From Carboxylicivirga sediminis (GTDB lineage: Bacteria > Bacteroidota > Bacteroidia > Bacteroidales > Marinilabiliaceae), in contig NZ_JAGTAR010000002.1 of NCBI RefSeq assembly GCF_018156225.1, positions 1 through 64,000 on the forward strand: a stretch of 64,000 nt of DNA, written 5' to 3'. This document shows, piece by piece, positions 38,859 through 49,650 of the stretch. Each line of letters opens with the position of its first letter. Positions within the stretch are counted from its first letter, which is position 1. The notes beneath the pieces were generated by a model. It saw nothing but the letters and a program-made list of their open reading frames with translations, had not been told where the DNA came from and did not search any database. The position numbers and the translations under genes were made by a program.

Positions 38859-40094
38859 ATGGAAAATATTAATCTGATAGATACGTTTTCGGAGTTTAAA
38901 GAACTCAAGAATATTGATCGTGCAACCATGATCAGTGTGTTAGAAGACGCATTTCGAAGTGTTCTGATCAAGCGCTTTGGCACAGACGAAAACTTTGATG
39001 TTATCATCAATGACGACAAAGGTGACTTTGAAATATGGCGTAACCGTGAAGTGGTTAAAGATGAAGATTTAGAAGATGAGAACCTTCAAATTTCTTTATC
39101 GGAAGCGAAGAAAATTGATGACGACTATGAGTTGGGTGAAGAAGTAACCGACGAAGTAAAGTTTCTGGATTTTGGCCGTAGAGCAATATTAAGCTTGCGT
39201 CAGAATTTGTCTGCACGTATTCTGGAGTTGGAAAAAGACAACATTTACCACGCCTATAAAGACCGTGTTGGTGAAATCGTTACCGGTGAAGTATATCAGA
39301 TTTGGAAACGCGAAATCCTTATTATCGATGATGAAGGCAATGAACTTATCTTGCCTAAGGCCGAACAGATTCCTTCAGATTTTTTCCGTAAGGGAGATAG
39401 CGTAAGGGCTGTAGTGGTGAAAGTTGAAATCCGCAACAACAATCCATTAATTATTCTTTCACGCACCTCGCCAGTATTCCTTGAGCGACTGTTTGAATTA
39501 GAGGTACCTGAAATTTTTGACGGCTTAATCACCATTAAAAAGATTGTACGAGTACCTGGTGAAAGAGCGAAAGTAGCGGTTGAATCATACGATGAACGAA
39601 TCGATCCGGTTGGGGCTTGTGTTGGTATGAAAGGTTCGCGTATACATGGTATTGTGCGTGAGCTTCGCAACGAAAACATCGATGTTATCAACTACACTTC
39701 CAATACCCAATTATTTATCCAAAGGGCATTAAATCCGGCTAAGATTACCAACATCAAAATCCTTGAAGATCAAGGCAGAGCTGAGGTTTACCTGCGTCCG
39801 GAAGAAGTATCACTGGCAATTGGTAAAGGAGGATTAAACATCCGATTAGCCGGACAGCTTACAGGATACGAATTAGATGTTTACCGTGAATCTGACGAGG
39901 ATGATGAAGATGTTAATCTGGATGAATTCTCTGATGAAATTGATAGCTGGGTATTAGACGAACTGAAAGCAGTTGGCTGTGATACTGCCAAATCGGTATT
40001 AGATCTGTCAGTTGAAGACCTGGTTAAGAGAACTGATTTAGAAGAAGAAACAATTCAGGAAGTTAGGAAAATATTAAGCGCCGAATTTGAATAA
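38859..40094 (+). CDS. nusA: transcription termination/antitermination factor NusA
   Basis: The 411-residue protein has an N-terminal RNA polymerase-binding domain (about 1-130), an S1 domain (about 135-200, VGEIVTGEVYQIWKREILII), KH domains (about 235-345, VGACVGMKGSRIHGIVREL and AIGKGGLNIRLAGQLTG), and a short acidic C-terminus with a helix-hairpin-helix-like end. It binds RNA polymerase and nascent RNA. It lacks the two long AR repeats of E. coli NusA, as is usual outside the Gammaproteobacteria. Confidence 0.94.
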   Translation: MENINLIDTFSEFKELKNIDRATMISVLEDAFRSVLIKRFGTDENFDVIINDDKGDFEIWRNREVVKDEDLEDENLQISLSEAKKIDDDYELGEEVTDEVKFLDFGRRAILSLRQNLSARILELEKDNIYHAYKDRVGEIVTGEVYQIWKREILIIDDEGNELILPKAEQIPSDFFRKGDSVRAVVVKVEIRNNNPLIILSRTSPVFLERLFELEVPEIFDGLITIKKIVRVPGERAKVAVESYDERIDPVGACVGMKGSRIHGIVRELRNENIDVINYTSNTQLFIQRALNPAKITNIKILEDQGRAEVYLRPEEVSLAIGKGGLNIRLAGQLTGYELDVYRESDEDDEDVNLDEFSDEIDSWVLDELKAVGCDTAKSVLDLSVEDLVKRTDLEEETIQEVRKILSAEFE

Positions 40095-40099
40095 ATCGC

Positions 40100-40107
40100 T
40101 ATATTTG
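40100..40107 (+). promoter_or_regulatory. possible internal -7 box before infB
   Basis: TATATTTG matches TAnnTTTG and lies 55 bp before the infB start. No TTTG occurs at the -33 spacing, so it is a weak candidate for an extra promoter. Confidence 0.3.
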
Positions 40108-40161
40108 CCCGCAAAGAATTGAATCCGAACAAAATAAAACGATAAGAAGAGTCCTATTTAT

Positions 40162-43065
40162 ATGGCAGTTGGAAAAAGACTTAGTAAAGTAGCACGAGAG
40201 TTCAATGTTGGACACCACACCATTGTGGAATTCCTGCAAAAGAAAGGTTTCAAAGTTGAAACAAATCCGAATACAAAAATCTCGGAAGAGATGTATTCAC
40301 TTCTTGCACAGGAATATCGTGGCGATTCACATGTTAAAAAAGAATCGGAAAAACTGGCTAAATTAAAGGAGAAGTCGAAGAAAGAGTCGATTTCACTTTC
40401 TGATATCAGGGATGATATTGAGCCAGCTAAAGAGAAAGAAAAACCGGCTGAGACACCGGCTGCCAAGGATGAATCTGGCCCTAAAGTAGTTGGCAAAGTC
40501 GATTTAGACGCATTGAAACCCAAGAAAAAAGAAGCTCCTGCTCCGGCACCTAAGCCCGAGAAGAAGGCAGAGGAAGCACCTAAGCAAGAGGTAGCTCCTC
40601 AGAAAGAAGATAAGCCTGTGGAAAAAAAGGTGGAAAAGAAACCTGCTAAAAAACCTGAGCACATTCCTACTAAAGTAGAGCCAGCTGAGGAAATGAAAGT
40701 AGTTGGAAAAATTGACCTGGATAAGAAGCCAAGTAAGCCTGCTGAAAAAGCACAGCCTAAAGCAGAGGTTAAAAAAGAAAAGCCAGCTCCAAAACCAGCT
40801 CCTGAAACAAAACCTAAACCTGCAGCCGAAGCTCCTGTCAAGCAGGAAGAGAAGCCAGCTGAAGAAGATACCTTCAGAGCCACACAGGTTAAAAAACTAT
40901 CGGGTCCAACTGTTATTGGCAAAATTGAACTACCAAAAACACCAGCTAAATCAGATAATAAATCTGCAGCTGATAAAAATGCCAACAAGAAGCGCAAACG
41001 TAAGCGCATCAAAAAAGATAAAGAGAAGGTTGATATTAACCAAAAGCAACAGCAAGGTGGCGATAACAAGCAGCAAGGCGGACAAGGTGGTGGTCAGAGA
41101 ACAGACAATCGCCCGCAAAGACAACGTCCTTCACGTGTTAAGAAACGCCCTGTAAAAACTGAGGTTAACGAGGAAGATGTACAAAAGCAAATTAAAGATA
41201 CGTTAGCGCGCTTAACATCTAAAGGAAAAAGCAAAGGTGCTAAACACCGTCGTGAAAAACGTGAAATCCAGTCTCAACGCCAGCAGGCTGAGATGGAGCA
41301 GGCAGACAAGGAAAAGTCAATATTGAAAGTTACTGAATTCGTAACTGCCAATGAATTGGCAAACATGATGGAAGTGCAGGTGAACCAGATTATTGCTACC
41401 TGTATGAGCTTAGGTATGTTTGTTTCTATCAACCAACGTCTGGACGCTGAAACATTAGCCTTAGTAGCTGAAGAATTCGGTTATACCATCGAGTTTGTAA
41501 GTGCTGAAGTGGTTGAATCCATTATTGAGGAAGAGGACAAAGAAGAAGATTTACAAGACCGTCCGCCAATTGTAACGGTGATGGGTCACGTTGACCACGG
41601 TAAAACATCATTATTGGACCATATTCGTCAGGCTAACGTAATTGCCGGTGAGGCGGGTGGAATAACCCAGCACATTGGTGCTTACAGTGTAACACGCGAA
41701 GATGGTCGTCAGATTACTTTCCTGGATACACCAGGTCACGAGGCCTTTACCGCGATGCGTGCTCGTGGAGCTCAGGTAACCGATATTGCTATTATTATTG
41801 TAGCAGCTGATGATAATGTGATGCCACAGACTGTGGAGGCCATCAACCACGCAGCGGCAGCAGGTGTACCTATTGTGTTTGCCATCAACAAAATTGACAA
41901 ACCAGGTGCAAATCCAGATAGAATCAAAGAAGAACTGGCTAATATGAACTACCTGGTTGAAGACTGGGGAGGTAAATACCAGTGTCAGGAGATTTCGGCC
42001 AAGAATGGTGTTAACATCGAAGAGTTACTTGAGAAAGTATTGCTGGAAGCTGACCTTCTTGAATTGAGAGCGAATCCAAATAAACGAGCTGTTGGTTCGG
42101 TTATCGAATCATCACTTGATAAAGGACGTGGTTATGTTACAACGCTATTGGTACAAAGTGGTACAATGCGTGTTGGAGACATGATACTGTCCGGTTCCCA
42201 CTATGGTCACGTTAAAGCGATGTTTAACGAGCGTAACCAAAAGGTGGATGAAGTAGGGCCATCGGAACCAGCATTGGTACTTGGTTTAAATGGTGCGCCG
42301 CAGGCCGGTGAACGTTTCAACATCATGGAAGATGAGCGCGAAGCCAAAGACATTGCAACTAAGCGTGAGCAGTTGCAGCGTGAACAAGGCATGCGTACCA
42401 AGAAGCACATTACACTTGACGAAATTGGTCGTCGTATCGCCATTGGTAACTTCCAGGAGTTGAATGTAATTGTGAAGGGTGATGTGGATGGTTCTATCGA
42501 AGCATTATCTGACTCATTAATTAAGCTGTCTACTGAAGAGATTCAGGTGAATGTTATTCACAAAGCGGTTGGTCAGATTTCAGAATCAGACATCATGTTG
42601 GCAACGGCCTCCAACGCCATTGTAATTGGTTTCCAGGTGCGTCCATCATTGGCAGCACGTCGCATTGCTGAGAAGGAAGAAATCGATATTCGCTTGTATT
42701 CAATCATCTACGATGCTATCGAAGAATTGAAATCAGCCATGGAAGGTATGTTATCGCCTGAAATTAAGGAAGAGATTACAGCTACTATCGAGATTCGCGA
42801 AACGTTCAAAATTACGAAAGTTGGTACCATCGCTGGTTGTATGGTGAAAGAAGGAAAAATCAAACGTACCAATAAGATACGCCTGATTCGCGAAGGTATT
42901 GTGGTGTACACCGGTGAGCTTGGTTCTCTGAAACGTTTCAAAGACGATGTGAAGGAAGTGGCAGCTGGTTACGAGTGTGGTTTGAACATCGAAAAGTACA
43001 ACGACATCAAAGTAGGTGATATTGTTGAAGCTTACGAAGAAGTCGAGGTAAGCCGTAAATTGTAA
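40162..43065 (+). CDS. infB: translation initiation factor IF-2
   Basis: The 967-residue GTPase places initiator tRNA on the ribosome. N-terminus: an IF2_N domain ([25 protein letters not shown]), then a long Lys/Pro/Glu/Ala-rich disordered stretch (about 90-350). The GTPase core starts at about 472: [15 protein letters not shown] (G1), DTPGHEAF (G3), NKIDK (G4). Domains II-IV follow and end in the C2 barrel. The low-complexity stretch is common in Bacteroidota IF-2. It closes rimP-nusA-infB. Confidence 0.96.
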   Translation: MAVGKRLSKVAREFNVGHHTIVEFLQKKGFKVETNPNTKISEEMYSLLAQEYRGDSHVKKESEKLAKLKEKSKKESISLSDIRDDIEPAKEKEKPAETPAAKDESGPKVVGKVDLDALKPKKKEAPAPAPKPEKKAEEAPKQEVAPQKEDKPVEKKVEKKPAKKPEHIPTKVEPAEEMKVVGKIDLDKKPSKPAEKAQPKAEVKKEKPAPKPAPETKPKPAAEAPVKQEEKPAEEDTFRATQVKKLSGPTVIGKIELPKTPAKSDNKSAADKNANKKRKRKRIKKDKEKVDINQKQQQGGDNKQQGGQGGGQRTDNRPQRQRPSRVKKRPVKTEVNEEDVQKQIKDTLARLTSKGKSKGAKHRREKREIQSQRQQAEMEQADKEKSILKVTEFVTANELANMMEVQVNQIIATCMSLGMFVSINQRLDAETLALVAEEFGYTIEFVSAEVVESIIEEEDKEEDLQDRPPIVTVMGHVDHGKTSLLDHIRQANVIAGEAGGITQHIGAYSVTREDGRQITFLDTPGHEAFTAMRARGAQVTDIAIIIVAADDNVMPQTVEAINHAAAAGVPIVFAINKIDKPGANPDRIKEELANMNYLVEDWGGKYQCQEISAKNGVNIEELLEKVLLEADLLELRANPNKRAVGSVIESSLDKGRGYVTTLLVQSGTMRVGDMILSGSHYGHVKAMFNERNQKVDEVGPSEPALVLGLNGAPQAGERFNIMEDEREAKDIATKREQLQREQGMRTKKHITLDEIGRRIAIGNFQELNVIVKGDVDGSIEALSDSLIKLSTEEIQVNVIHKAVGQISESDIMLATASNAIVIGFQVRPSLAARRIAEKEEIDIRLYSIIYDAIEELKSAMEGMLSPEIKEEITATIEIRETFKITKVGTIAGCMVKEGKIKRTNKIRLIREGIVVYTGELGSLKRFKDDVKEVAAGYECGLNIEKYNDIKVGDIVEAYEEVEVSRKL

Positions 43066-43090
43066 AATAGTTTTACACGATATACAAAAA

Positions 43091-43118
43091 AAGCTCGTCC
43101 ATTTGGATGAGCTTTTTT
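43091..43118. terminator. bidirectional terminator between infB and kdsB
   Basis: AAGCTCGTCC pairs with GGATGAGCTT (one G-T wobble) around ATTT, with an A tract before and a T tract after, so it serves infB (plus) and kdsB (minus). Confidence 0.85.
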
Positions 43119-43145
43119 GTTGTCTGGCAATTATTTATTTTCAAA

Positions 43146-43904
43146 CTAAATCAACCCCAACTTCAATAAATTATCTAAATCATCAGGCGTATCAATACCA
43201 TGTGACTCTTCTGTTGTCTGCTCCACCCGGATTGAATAACCATTTTCGAGCCAGCGCAACTGCTCCAATGATTCTGCTGATTCAAGCTGCCCAATAGCCA
43301 ATTGTGTAATTTCAAACAAAACATCGGTACGATACCCGTACAATCCAACATGGTTAAAATACTTATGTTTCTCCATCCATTGACTTTCCTCCTCTCCTCT
43401 CAGGTACGGAATTGGCGAACGACTAAAATACAAAGCACGCTTGTCATTACTAAGGACAACTTTGGGCTTGTTGGGATTAAATAAATCGTCGGATGACGTT
43501 ACTGGTTTAACCAAAGTAGCCAGCTGAGTCGTTTCATCATCAAAACAATCCGCTACCGAAGCAATCTGTTTTGGGCTGATAAAGGGTTCATCCCCCTGAA
43601 TATTAATTACTGCATGAAACTCTCTTTGCTCTATTTCTTTTATCTTCGTTAGCGCTTCCGCACAGCGATCGGTGCCACTCTGATGGTCGACCGATGTCAT
43701 TACAACCTTACCTCCAAACTTTTGAACAGCCAACTCTATTCTGTCATCGTCGGTGGCTATATATACATCATCTAAGGCCTGACAGGCCTGTTCATATACA
43801 CGCTGTATCATTGGCTTACCTCCAATAATAGCTAAAGGTTTACCTGGGAAACGTGTGGAAGCAAACCGAGCCGGAATGATTCCGAGTATCTTCTTTTTTG
43901 TCAT
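43146..43904 (-). CDS. kdsB: 3-deoxy-manno-octulosonate cytidylyltransferase (CMP-KDO synthetase)
   Basis: The enzyme activates KDO with CTP for lipopolysaccharide inner core synthesis. N-terminal signature GIIPARFASTRFPGKPLA, then VINIQGDEPFI and the conserved EQLRWLENG tract. The chosen start (MTKKKILGIIPARF) gives 252 residues and fits the family; another ATG four codons upstream (43916) is possible. It is monocistronic and divergent from the sigma-54 activator gene. Confidence 0.93.
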   Translation of the reverse strand: MTKKKILGIIPARFASTRFPGKPLAIIGGKPMIQRVYEQACQALDDVYIATDDDRIELAVQKFGGKVVMTSVDHQSGTDRCAEALTKIKEIEQREFHAVINIQGDEPFISPKQIASVADCFDDETTQLATLVKPVTSSDDLFNPNKPKVVLSNDKRALYFSRSPIPYLRGEEESQWMEKHKYFNHVGLYGYRTDVLFEITQLAIGQLESAESLEQLRWLENGYSIRVEQTTEESHGIDTPDDLDNLLKLGLI

Positions 43905-43927
43905 AACACCATTCATATTTTCTCTGA

Positions 43928-43956
43928 CAAAGGTATCAAGTTCATCTTACAAACAA
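43928..43956 (-). promoter_or_regulatory. promoter of kdsB
   Basis: On the minus strand, TACCTTTG (43935-43928) matches TAnnTTTG, and TTG at 43956-43954 lies at nearly the right -33 spacing (18 bp). It starts 24 bp upstream of the chosen start. Confidence 0.55.
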
Positions 43957-44041
43957 TTCCATAATGAGAAAGTTGATGAGTGTTCTGGTGCTTTTAACAA
44001 AAATTGTTGGGCACTAATCCCCAAAAAAAGCATGATAATTG

Positions 44042-44082
44042 TAACTTTGTCAGGTAGCCTGCTAAAATTGCAGGCTTTATAT
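44042..44082 (+). promoter_or_regulatory. -7 box and leader hairpin of the sigma-54 activator gene
   Basis: TAACTTTG (44042-44049) is a TAnnTTTG box; just downstream AGCCTGC (44056-44062) pairs with GCAGGCT (44070-44076), followed by TTTATATT. The hairpin would sit right at the 5' end of the transcript. No -33 TTTG is obvious. Confidence 0.55.
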
Positions 44083-44112
44083 TATTCAGGTAGAAAGATA
44101 AGTGTAGAATAA

Positions 44113-45360
44113 ATGGATTTACAACAAATCAAGCAACGATTCGGAATAATTGGTAATTCATTTGGGTTAAACAGGGCTATTGATGTGGCCGTTCAGGTAG
44201 CCCCTACCGATTTATCTGTATTAATAACAGGTGAAAGTGGTACCGGTAAAGAGGTGTTTCCGCAGATTATCCATCAGTCGAGTGCCCGTAAGCATGGTTC
44301 TTACATAGCCGTTAACTGCGGTGCCATACCAGAAGGAACTATTGACTCAGAGCTATTCGGTCATGAAAAGGGAGCTTTTACAGGTGCATTATCTGATCGA
44401 AAAGGTTATTTTGAAGAGGCCAATGGCGGCACCATCTTTCTGGATGAAATTGGCGAACTACCTTTAAATACTCAGGTTCGATTGTTACGTGTACTCGAAG
44501 CCGGCGAATTTATTAAAGTTGGCTCATCAAAAGTACTAAAAACAGACGTACGTGTAGTAGCGGCCACAAATGTGAATATGGAAAAGGCGATTAAAGAAGG
44601 GAAGTTTCGCGAGGACTTATACTACCGCTTAAATAGCGTGCCAATAACCATTCCGCCCTTGCGCGACCGCTCCGACGATATTTACCTCCTATTCAGGAAG
44701 TTTGCCAATGATTTTGCCACACGTTATCGTATGCCGGCCATACGTCTGTCTGAAGATGCCAAAGAAATGCTTTTGCGTTACCGCTGGCCGGGCAATATCA
44801 GGCAACTTAAGAACATCACTGAGCAAATATCAGTGATTGAACAGCGGCGGGAAATCGACAGTGAGGCCATTTCCAAATACCTCCCCTACCATTCGGGCGA
44901 TAACTTGCCGGCTATTATTGACAATAGCAGCAAGCCCGATGCCGATTTCAGCACCGAACGCGAAATACTTTACAAAGTATTGTTCGATATGAAAAAGGAT
45001 ATGAATGATCTAAAAAAGCTGGTGCTGGATATGATGGAAAACGGAAATATCAGCTCACATAGCGAGCATGCCCAGATCATTCAAAAGCTGTATCAGGGCG
45101 AAGATGGGGACTTCGTGAGAAGTGGTAATAATGTGCCTCCAATGAGCTATTCGCCATCGGTCAATGATGATGAACATGAATCTATTCAAGATACAGAAGA
45201 ATTCGTTGAAGAATCCTTGTCGCTAGCAGATAAAGAAATTGAGCTCATTAAAAAAGCACTCGATAAATACAACGGAAGGCGAAAACAAGCCGCCGTTGAA
45301 TTAGGTATATCAGAACGAACTTTGTATCGGAAAATTAAAGAATATCAGATAGAACGATGA
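44113..45360 (+). CDS. sigma-54-dependent Fis-family transcriptional regulator without receiver domain
   Basis: The 415-residue protein has a sigma-54 AAA+ domain from about residue 12 on: Walker A GESGTGKE (40-47), the sigma-54 contact loop GAFTGA (87-92), and Walker B TIFLDEIGEL (D111, E112). It ends with a Fis-type helix-turn-helix (RKQAAVELGISERTLYRKI, about 392-410). It lacks a receiver, GAF or PAS domain, so its signal is unknown. It is linked to lptE by a 4-nt overlap (ATGA), an arrangement also met in other Bacteroidota. Likely targets are not visible; no clear -24/-12 site was found in the window. Confidence 0.92.
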   Translation: MDLQQIKQRFGIIGNSFGLNRAIDVAVQVAPTDLSVLITGESGTGKEVFPQIIHQSSARKHGSYIAVNCGAIPEGTIDSELFGHEKGAFTGALSDRKGYFEEANGGTIFLDEIGELPLNTQVRLLRVLEAGEFIKVGSSKVLKTDVRVVAATNVNMEKAIKEGKFREDLYYRLNSVPITIPPLRDRSDDIYLLFRKFANDFATRYRMPAIRLSEDAKEMLLRYRWPGNIRQLKNITEQISVIEQRREIDSEAISKYLPYHSGDNLPAIIDNSSKPDADFSTEREILYKVLFDMKKDMNDLKKLVLDMMENGNISSHSEHAQIIQKLYQGEDGDFVRSGNNVPPMSYSPSVNDDEHESIQDTEEFVEESLSLADKEIELIKKALDKYNGRRKQAAVELGISERTLYRKIKEYQIER

Positions 45361-45863
45361 AAACAGCATACAGCATAATAGGCTTGGTATTGGCATTAAC
45401 GGTAACCGCCTGTTCAATTAATATGACCATGAGCGGGGCATCAATACCTGAGAATATCAACAGTTTCTCTGTTCAATATTTCGACAACAGAGCCCCTTTA
45501 ATTAATCCCGTATTAAGTCAGAATTTTACTGAGGGTTTGAAAGACCGGATATCAAACGAGTCACGTCTGAATTTGGTTAATGGAACAGGCGATGTGGATT
45601 TCTCAGGAGAAATCACTGGCTATAGTGTTCGCCCAATGGCCATTCAGGCAGATGCGATCTCTGCAGAAACACGTCTTTCAATGACCATTAAGGTGCGGTA
45701 TAAAAATTATAAAGACCCTAAACTCAACTGGGAAAGTAGCTTTTCGGCATTTCGGGATTTCCCATCGGATCAGAATATTAACGCGGTGGAAAATGACCTG
45801 ACCACAGAAATGATTGAAGAAATTACCGAGAATATTTTTAATAAAGCATTTGCCGACTGGTAG
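45357..45863 (+). CDS. lptE: LptE family LPS-assembly lipoprotein
   Basis: The 168-residue protein has a signal peptide and lipobox (LALTVTACS) and a body with SFSVQYFDNRAPLINPVLSQNFTEGLKDRI, the pattern of LptE-like proteins of Bacteroidota that plug the LptD barrel in the outer membrane. It overlaps the regulator stop by 4 nt. With lpxA/C/D and kdsB, it adds to the LPS genes of the window. Confidence 0.85.
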   Translation: MKTAYSIIGLVLALTVTACSINMTMSGASIPENINSFSVQYFDNRAPLINPVLSQNFTEGLKDRISNESRLNLVNGTGDVDFSGEITGYSVRPMAIQADAISAETRLSMTIKVRYKNYKDPKLNWESSFSAFRDFPSDQNINAVENDLTTEMIEEITENIFNKAFADW

Positions 45864-45883
45864 CATAGAGTTGATTCTATTAT

Positions 45884-46816
45884 ATGAAGAAAACAGCCTT
45901 TTTTGATTTAGTAGCACAGCCTGATTTGTTAAATGAGGATACCCTGCCTGAATTAACCGAAATTGTAGCAGAGTTTCCGTGGTTTCAGTCTGCACGCATG
46001 CTACTGCTTAAAAATCTTCATATAATTGAACATGTACGGTTTAATGGTGAATTAAAGCAATCAGCTGCATTTATTGCCGACCGCAAGCAACTATTTGAAC
46101 TCATTCATTCTAGTAATAACATACCATCACCTGTCAGCCATGAAACCCATACCGAGGAAAAGGTTGAAGCTGTTAAAGAGTTGGTGGTGAGTGATGCCGA
46201 AGCCACAAAAACACCTAAGAAAACTATTGGCATCACAACAAAGGTGAGTTCCATTACCGACTATTTCCAAACGGACGATACATTTGAAACAGCTGACGGC
46301 AGCCAGATTGACTTTTCGGTGCTTTCAAATAAAAAGCCTGAAACGAAACAGAACCAGTCAATGGTATTGCCAAGTGCTGATTTTTTGGGCTATGAATCCA
46401 ACGAATTCGTAGGATATGAACTAAAAGAGGCCATCAATCCTGAGGAGAAGAAAGATGAAAGCCACTCCTTCTCTGACTGGCTTAGCATGCTGCGACATAC
46501 ACCGGTTCAAACAGAAAAGCAACCTGTTAAGAGAAAATCACAACAGATTATTGATAATTTCTTGCAGATTGATTCACCTAAAATTATTCCATCGTTCAAA
46601 CAGGAACCAACTAAATCAGAATCTATGAGCTCTGTAAATAAAGGGCTAACTGACAATGCCGATGATCTAATGTCAGAGACGCTGGCTAATATTTACATCA
46701 AGCAAAAACACTATGACAAAGCAATTGGGATATATGAGAAACTCCGTTTGAAATATCCCGAAAAAAATGTTTACTTTGCACGTCGCATTACCGACTTAGA
46801 AAAATTAACAAATTAA
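45884..46816 (+). CDS. conserved protein of unknown function in the lptE-secG cluster
   Basis: The 310-residue protein has no signal or membrane segment. The N-terminal 70 residues are helical (FPWFQSARMLLLKNLHIIEHVRFNGELKQSA), the middle is low-complexity and polar, and the C-terminus carries one TPR-like unit (TLANIYIKQKHYDKAIGIYEKLRLKYPEKN). The family was not recognised by name. It starts 20 bp after lptE and 15 bp before secG, so it is co-transcribed with them and may aid envelope assembly, by context only. Confidence 0.7.
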   Translation: MKKTAFFDLVAQPDLLNEDTLPELTEIVAEFPWFQSARMLLLKNLHIIEHVRFNGELKQSAAFIADRKQLFELIHSSNNIPSPVSHETHTEEKVEAVKELVVSDAEATKTPKKTIGITTKVSSITDYFQTDDTFETADGSQIDFSVLSNKKPETKQNQSMVLPSADFLGYESNEFVGYELKEAINPEEKKDESHSFSDWLSMLRHTPVQTEKQPVKRKSQQIIDNFLQIDSPKIIPSFKQEPTKSESMSSVNKGLTDNADDLMSETLANIYIKQKHYDKAIGIYEKLRLKYPEKNVYFARRITDLEKLTN

Positions 46817-46831
46817 ATAATTGAGCGAGAT

Positions 46832-47194
46832 ATGTATACTTTTGTTTCGATATTAGTAATCTTAGTAAGTATCTTTTTAATCCTTATTGTTTTGGTTCAA
46901 AACTCTAAGGGAGGAGGTTTAGCATCTAACTTCTCATCACAAAACCAGGTGATGGGTGTGCGTAAAACTACTGATTTCTTAGAAAAAGCAACCTGGACCT
47001 TAGCCGGGGTGTTGTTAGTACTTTCGTTTGTTGCTGTATTGGTATTACCAAAGGCACAAATGGGTGGCGCTGAAATTGATGAGAAACTCAACACGCTTCC
47101 TTCGCAGCAACAAGAGATGCAAGCATTCCCATCTCCTGCACAAGGTGATGAGGCTGCAACAACAGAAGAAACAAGTACCGAAGATGCTGAGTAA
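46832..47194 (+). CDS. secG: preprotein translocase subunit SecG
   Basis: The 120-residue membrane protein has two helices: VSILVILVSIFLILIVLVQ and TWTLAGVLLVLSFVAVLVLP, with the SecG linker NSKGGGLASNFSSQNQVMGVRKTTDFLEKAT between them. A polar, acidic tail follows. It is the small SecYEG subunit, the last gene before a strong terminator. Confidence 0.93.
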   Translation: MYTFVSILVILVSIFLILIVLVQNSKGGGLASNFSSQNQVMGVRKTTDFLEKATWTLAGVLLVLSFVAVLVLPKAQMGGAEIDEKLNTLPSQQQEMQAFPSPAQGDEAATTEETSTEDAE

Positions 47195-47217
47195 GCAAAA
47201 CAGGTAAAAAAATATGG

Positions 47218-47251
47218 AAAGTGTCAGGCTCAACAGTCTGACACTTTTTTT
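47218..47251 (+). terminator. intrinsic terminator after secG
   Basis: AAAGTGTCAG pairs with CTGACACTTT (10 bp perfect) around a 10-nt loop, then T run. Confidence 0.9.
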
Positions 47252-47411
47252 ATCTGTAATTTTGACTTCTGACAAATGATCTCCTGTCAGACCTCTGCAA
47301 AAAAGTCAGTGAATCTTATAAAAATATGTCATAAATTGCTTTGGCATACTTTGTGAGTGAGAAGCAATCGTTAAAACTTAAACTGTTTATATAAATCAAA
47401 AATTAATAGAT

Positions 47412-47690
47412 ATGTCAGAATTAAAAGGAAGAATCTTAGCCGGTAAAATTTTGGTTAAGCCTCAGGCAGCTGAAACAACAACAGCAAGCGGAATTATCAT
47501 TCCTGATTCAGCCAAAGAAAAACCATTACAAGGTACTGTCGTTTTAGTGGGTGAAGCTAAAAAAGATGAAGTAATGGAAGTAAAAGTTGGCGACGTAGTA
47601 TTGTACGGTAAGTATGGTGGTACTGAACTAGCAATTGATGGAGAAGACTACTTGCTGATTTCTCAGTCTGATGTACTTTACATCCTGTAA
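47412..47690 (+). CDS. groES: co-chaperonin GroES
   Basis: The 92-residue lid of the GroEL/ES chaperonin shows the mobile loop (ETTTASGIIIPDSAKEKPLQG) and the beta-barrel (GDVVLYGKYGGTELAIDGEDYLL). The gene is 50 bp before groEL. I saw no CIRCE element upstream; a one-base-short -7 box (TACTTTG, 47347-47353) is the best promoter trace. Confidence 0.96.
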   Translation: MSELKGRILAGKILVKPQAAETTTASGIIIPDSAKEKPLQGTVVLVGEAKKDEVMEVKVGDVVLYGKYGGTELAIDGEDYLLISQSDVLYIL

Positions 47691-47728
47691 CTATCAATAG
47701 TTAATAATTTTTAATCCTGAATATTTAA

Positions 47729-49381
<1,653 letters not shown>

Positions 49382-49405
49382 GAAATAAATCATCAATCAT
49401 AAAGG

Positions 49406-49436
49406 AAGAGGGATTCATTGCGAATCCCTCTTTTTT
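49406..49436 (+). terminator. intrinsic terminator after groEL
   Basis: AAGAGGGATTC pairs with GAATCCCTCTT (11 bp perfect) around ATTGC, then T run. Confidence 0.92.
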
Positions 49437-49464
49437 GGTATTGAGCATACTAAATTTAACATAC

Positions 49465-49544
49465 CATTTCTGAATTATTCTTGAATAATCCACAACATAA
49501 GACAATATATCAATCGCTTACATTTCTGATAATTCTTAAATAAT
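49465..49544 (+). promoter_or_regulatory. operator-like repeat pair upstream of the TonB-receptor operon
   Basis: Two near-identical copies of about 25 bp (22 matches with one gap) start at 49465 and 49521, 56 bp apart. The first holds a perfect palindrome ATTATTC-TT-GAATAAT (49474-49489). Spacing and symmetry suggest binding of a dimeric regulator such as a Fur-type protein. Confidence 0.45.
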
Positions 49545-49650
49545 GTTGACCCATCGCCACGCCATTTACCCATAAATTGGGATTTCAAGGCCAATCATAA
49601 TTAGCGAATTTTGCTGCACATCACAACCCATGTAAGTATTAGGTATAACG

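Noticed and set aside
40599-41069. A 156-residue minus-strand frame opposite infB
   Set aside because: It mirrors the Lys/Pro/Glu-rich part of IF-2 and gives a Ser/Leu-rich translation typical of antisense of low-complexity DNA.
43855-44112. An 85-residue plus-strand open frame ending exactly before the sigma-54 activator start
   Set aside because: It overlaps the kdsB start region antisense and the activator's promoter and leader hairpin, and its translation shows no signal or family pattern. The adjacency looks like chance.
47340-47356. TTGGCATACTTTGTGA before groES as a sigma-54 (-24/-12) promoter
   Set aside because: The GG is present but the GC at the required 12-bp distance is not (GA instead), so the match fails.
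47252-47411. A CIRCE (HrcA) operator before groES
   Set aside because: No TTAGCACTC-N9-GAGTGCTAA-type repeat is present in the gap.
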